Positions 6,755 through 8,840 of a stretch of 8,840 bases of DNA are shown in pieces. The notes beneath the pieces were generated by a model. The model did no database searches, was not told the DNA's origin, and saw only the letters and a list, made by a program, of their open reading frames with translations. The stretch's first letter is position 1, and the number at the start of each line of letters is the position of its first letter. The stretch is taken from positions 1 through 8,840 of the forward strand of contig PWUC01000221.1 in NCBI GenBank assembly GCA_003562655.1, given 5' to 3'. This stretch comes from Clostridia bacterium. GTDB lineage: Bacteria > Bacillota_E > SLMV01 > PUMD01. Made by a program: the position numbers and the translations under genes.

Positions 6755-7039
6755 ATGGAAAATAGGGAGCTACACCGTCAACAACTTGAAGCCCAACTCG
6801 ATCAATGGAAGGCCGAGCTGGACAAGTATGACGCCCAAGCAAGAGAGGCAAGTGTCGATGCTCGGCTGACGTTGAAGACCCTTATCGAGAAGATGCAGAA
6901 AGAGATCAAAGAGGCTGAAGATAAGCTATCCGCAATGGCTGAAGTCAGCGATGAGGCTCTCAAGTCTCTCAATGACAGGTTGGAGTCGGCCTGGCGCGGC
7001 CTGCAGTCAGCCCTCGAAGAGACATCCTCTGAGTCTTAG
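6755..7039 (+). CDS. Small coiled-coil protein (stress-response type)
   Basis: A 94-residue, almost entirely helical protein. LEAQLDQWKAELDKYDAQAR (11-30) begins a long charged coiled coil through about residue 62, followed by a second helix with SDEALKSLNDRLESAWRGL (65-83). The pattern L-x-Q-W-x-A-E-L-D at the front and E-x-A-W-x-x-L near the end resembles the sll1863-like family of stress-response coiled-coil proteins found in cyanobacteria and other bacteria. That assignment is by pattern memory, and the function is not established. No signal peptide or membrane segment. The start ATG at 6755 has AGGGGG at 6741-6746, 8 nt upstream. It may be expressed with the dodecin gene, though no terminator or clear promoter is seen between them. 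Confidence 0.75.
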   Translation: MENRELHRQQLEAQLDQWKAELDKYDAQAREASVDARLTLKTLIEKMQKEIKEAEDKLSAMAEVSDEALKSLNDRLESAWRGLQSALEETSSES

Positions 7040-7195
7040 CAGTAGGCGTTGGCAATCGTATGCAAACACTCCGGCCGAGGATTTGTCCTCCTCGATTCAA
7101 GACTGTCGGAGTCCCGGTAATGAGGTGTTTGTGCCGACGTATCCTCACGCTCAATGTGGCCGTATTACCCACGCCTGTCCCGAGGTGCGCCGCTG

Positions 7196-7492
7196 AGGTC
7201 GAACAACCTGGACCGCTATCATGAGAGGGCCGATCGTGGCTTTGTGAATCTTGGCGGCGCAGTAGCGTTTGGTCCCACAGATATTACGCCGGGGGACGTG
7301 TCCGTGTGTAAGGCCTTGGCGCGGATCTGTATAATCTTATGCAGCTGCACATGATTCCCAGGGATGACCTCGAGGGCAAAACTATTGCATTTCACCCGTG
7401 CCAGACGCTGATAAGCTTACGGGGCGATGGGATACTACGAGATGAAACACGGAGTTCATCTGAGAGGATGTGTCGGGCCGAAGTACCTCCAA
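7196..7492 (+). pseudogene. Broken reading frame truncated by IS-A
   Basis: Two protein-like stretches lie in adjacent forward frames. The first reads NNLDRYHERADRGFVNLGG then AVAFGPTDITPGDVSVCKA. After a one-base deletion at about 7313-7315 the other frame continues LGADLYNLMQLHMIPRDDL, then EGKTIAFHPCQTLISLRGDG, and is open up to the IS end. The second frame alone has an ATG at 7339 but no ribosome binding site. The sequence reads as one former gene whose start is lost or unclear and whose 3' part has been separated by the insertion at 7493. The family is not recognised. Confidence 0.4.
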
Positions 7493-8337
7493 TGTGGCTA
7501 TTCCGCTGAGGTCGTCCATGCATTCCGGGGTAAGGTCGTCCATGTGTTCCGATAAAGGTCGTCCATCATTCTGCTGAGATCGTCCACCCCCAGGCAAGGG
7601 CCTCCCGTCAGTCAGAGTCAGAGGTATCTGCAGGGCCAGGTTGATCAGTGTTGGTATTCGTCACCTTCCTCATGGATTCCCCCTTCAGCTGGATTCTGTG
7701 GGCCCTGTGCACCAGTCGGTCCAGTATGGCATCGGCAATGGTGGGGTCCGCCACGGTCTGATGCCACTGCTCGATGGGCAGTTGGCTGGCGACGATGGTG
7801 GAACGGATCCCTGCCCGGTCATCGATGACCTCCAGGAGATCCCGAGCCTCCTGTCCACCCAGGGGAGTGATCCCCCAGTCGTCGAGGATCAGCAGTTGGA
7901 TCTTGGCCAGTCGGGTCAGAAGCTTGGGGAATGACCCATCAGCTCGTGCCAGAGCCAACTCCGAGATCAGCCGGGGCAGACGGTAGTAACGAGCACTGAT
8001 ACCGTGCCGGCAGGCGGTGTTGCCCAGGGCGCAGGCGATGTAGGTCTTGCCCGCACCCGTGGGACCCATTATCAGCACCACCTGCCGGGCCCGGATCCAG
8101 TCACAGGTGAAAAGAGCCGCCATCACAGCCCGATTCAGGCCCCGGGGATGTCGGTAGTCGACATCCTCCATGCAGGCCTGCAGGCGCAGCTTGGCCCCCT
8201 TCAGGAGCCGGGCCTGCCGGCGATCGCGCCGGTAGGTCCACTCCTGATCCACCAGGAGGCCGAAGCGCTCATCGAAGGACAGCTCCTGCAGCGTCGGCTG
8301 TGCCCTTTGCTCTGTGTAGGCATCAGCCATCCCCACC
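7493..8337 (-). mobile_element. IS21-family element IS-A, istB end (interrupted)
   Basis: The element end is placed at TGTGGCTATTCC (7493) because IS21-family ends begin with TG and are followed by several repeated transposase-binding units, which are present at 7501-7589. The istB stop lies 18 bp inside the last unit, the usual layout. The element is transcribed leftwards and should continue with istA beyond the window. At 8338 it is interrupted by a second IS21-like element, so only the distal part of istB and one terminus are seen. The target duplication cannot be checked because the other end is missing. Confidence 0.7.
7501..7589. repeat. Four terminal direct repeats of IS-A
   Basis: Four units begin at 7501, 7523, 7547 and 7569 (22, 24 and 22 bp apart) and follow TTCCGNTRAGGTCGTCCAT with small changes. 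The core AGGTCGTCCAT is identical in the first three; the fourth reads AGATCGTCCAC. Such multiple terminal repeats are the binding sites of the IS21-family transposase. Confidence 0.85.
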
Positions 8338-8390
8338 TGTTTTTGGCAACCCCGGCGTGCATAGAATGGCAACGTAAAAATGCATAGCAT
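7608..8390 (-). CDS. istB: IS21 helper ATPase IstB of IS-A, 5' end replaced
   Basis: An AAA+ helper ATPase that works with the IstA transposase in target selection of IS21-family elements. Seen: Walker A GPTGAGKT (109-116), Walker B LLILDDWG (166-173), SQLPIEQWH (202-210), and the C-terminal DRLVHRAHRIQLKGESMRK (224-242). Length and domain order are typical from residue 19 (VGMADAYTEQ) onward. Residues 1-18 (MLCIFTLPFYARRGCQKQ) do not match the usual IstB N-terminus. On the DNA they are the terminal repeats of a second IS21 element that begins at 8338, so the original first codons lie beyond that element. Translation could still begin at ATG 8390, or at ATG 8330 just after GGTGGGG. The product would lack the N-terminal segment that contacts DNA or IstA, so it is best regarded as a disrupted gene. 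Confidence 0.85.
   Translation of the reverse strand: MLCIFTLPFYARRGCQKQVGMADAYTEQRAQPTLQELSFDERFGLLVDQEWTYRRDRRQARLLKGAKLRLQACMEDVDYRHPRGLNRAVMAALFTCDWIRARQVVLIMGPTGAGKTYIACALGNTACRHGISARYYRLPRLISELALARADGSFPKLLTRLAKIQLLILDDWGITPLGGQEARDLLEVIDDRAGIRSTIVASQLPIEQWHQTVADPTIADAILDRLVHRAHRIQLKGESMRKVTNTNTDQPGPADTSDSD
8344..8389. repeat. Terminal direct repeats of IS-B
   Basis: TGGCAAC-N7-TGCATAG occurs twice, at 8344-8364 and 8367-8387, with a period of exactly 23 bp and unrelated spacer bases (CCCGGCG versus GTAAAAA). The period and position just inside the element end match IS21-family transposase-binding repeats. Confidence 0.8.
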
Positions 8391-8425
8391 CCTGGTTGTA
8401 GTCGTCAGTTGTTAAGGTGCTCTCT

Positions 8426-8840
8426 TCACGTTTTTGTCAGTGAAATATCCTCCAGAATGGCTTCATCGTGATCAGTACGAGCCAACGCTTGGCGTAGCCG
8501 GTAACTCGGTCCTGCAAAGGTCAGAATGTGTGCGTGATGAACAAGGCGATCGATCAGTGCCGCAGTGAGACGTTCGTCTCCGAAGATTTCGCTCCACCGG
8601 CCAAACTCCAGGTTGCTGGTGGTGATGATGCTCTGGTTTTCGTAGCTGTTCGAGATCACCGAAAACAACATCTCCGCGGCCGCTTTGCTGAAGGGGACGT
8701 ATCCTACCTCGTCCAGTATGAATAGATCGGCGTCGGCGATATCCCGGATCAGTTTGCCCGCCTTGCCCGCCGAATAGAGTTCCAACAGGGCATTGCACAG
8801 ATCGGCCGCCCGGTGAAACTTCACAGTCCTGCCGGCGAGG
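8426..8840 (-). CDS. istB: IS21 helper ATPase IstB of IS-B (C-terminal part)
   Basis: The frame is open to the window edge, so the N-terminal part with Walker A lies outside. The visible 137 residues contain FHRAADLCNALLE, Walker B LFILDEVGYVP, the TSNLEFGRW segment, and DERLTAALIDRLVHHAHIL, all typical of the IstB/DnaC-like ATPases. An internal GTG at 8824 could be mistaken for a start, but the family-conserved sequence continues upstream of it (GRTVKFHRAADL). It differs from the other IstB (DEVGY versus DDWGI Walker B context), so the two belong to different IS21 subgroups. Its stop is 35 bp before the open frame of the disrupted istB. Confidence 0.9.
   Translation of the reverse strand, partial: LAGRTVKFHRAADLCNALLELYSAGKAGKLIRDIADADLFILDEVGYVPFSKAAAEMLFSVISNSYENQSIITTSNLEFGRWSEIFGDERLTAALIDRLVHHAHILTFAGPSYRLRQALARTDHDEAILEDISLTKT

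Larger units (their letters stand above)
8338..8840 (-). mobile_element. Second IS21-like element IS-B nested in IS-A (partial)
   Basis: TGTTTTTGGCAAC begins at 8338 and is followed by a 23 bp direct repeat pair and then the stop end of another istB. This is the same layout as the IS-A terminus but with unrelated repeat sequence. Immediately left of 8338 the istB of IS-A resumes at a codon equivalent to about residue 19. The element runs out of the window at 8840; its istA and other end are not visible. Confidence 0.65.

Noticed and set aside
7063..7131. Inverted arms CAAACAC / GTGTTTG after the coiled-coil gene
   Set aside because: The arms are only 7 bp and 55 bp apart with no T-run, too weak for a terminator call.
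7330..7335. TATAAT at 7330-7335 as a promoter
   Set aside because: No -35 box at a suitable distance, and it lies inside a broken coding frame.
7501..7589. Repeats considered as a CRISPR array
   Set aside because: Units are 22-24 bp end to end with no unique spacers, and they sit at an IS21 terminus next to istB.

Overview
The window looks like chromosomal DNA of a GC-rich, endospore-forming member of the Bacillota. The left half carries sporulation-associated families (YlbJ, a putative YtxC) in the order known from Bacillus and Clostridia around ylbJ-ylbL-ylbN-rpmF. The right half is a less GC-rich, gene-poor accessory stretch that ends in insertion sequences. No species can be named from the sequence.

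Positions 1-4778 are a dense core block. It holds a coiled-coil protein of DivIVA/ATP-synthase-b-like appearance (72-599, +). Convergent to it, with overlapping 3' ends, is the sporulation membrane protein YlbJ (576-1808, -). Divergent from ylbJ is a PDZ plus Lon-type Ser/Lys protease of the YlbL/DdcP family (1887-2933, +). Then come a DUF177 (YceD/YlbN) protein and ribosomal protein L32 behind a recognisable sigma-A-type promoter, a strong hairpin after rpmF, and a YtxC-like sporulation protein (3897-4778, +). The DUF177-rpmF pair links to ribosome assembly. The other genes link to spore formation and envelope or proteolytic functions.

Positions 4779-7492 are accessory and partly decayed. 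About 500 bp are nearly featureless. Next is a minus-strand pair in which a frame-shifted upstream reading frame ends in a TAATG overlap with an unrecognised 129-residue gene. Two small intact plus-strand genes follow: a dodecin-family protein that lacks the usual flavin-stacking Trp, and a short coiled-coil protein resembling stress-response coiled-coil families. The stretch closes with a broken reading frame (about 7196-7492) that is cut by an insertion sequence.

Positions 7493-8840 contain two IS21-family elements, one inside the other. IS-A starts at about 7493 with a series of 22-24 bp terminal repeats and carries istB. A second IS21-like element (IS-B, own repeat pair of 23 bp period, own istB) begins at about 8338 and is inserted near the 5' end of the istB of IS-A. 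The apparent N-terminus of the first IstB is therefore the terminal repeat of the second element. IS-B and the rest of IS-A run out of the window.
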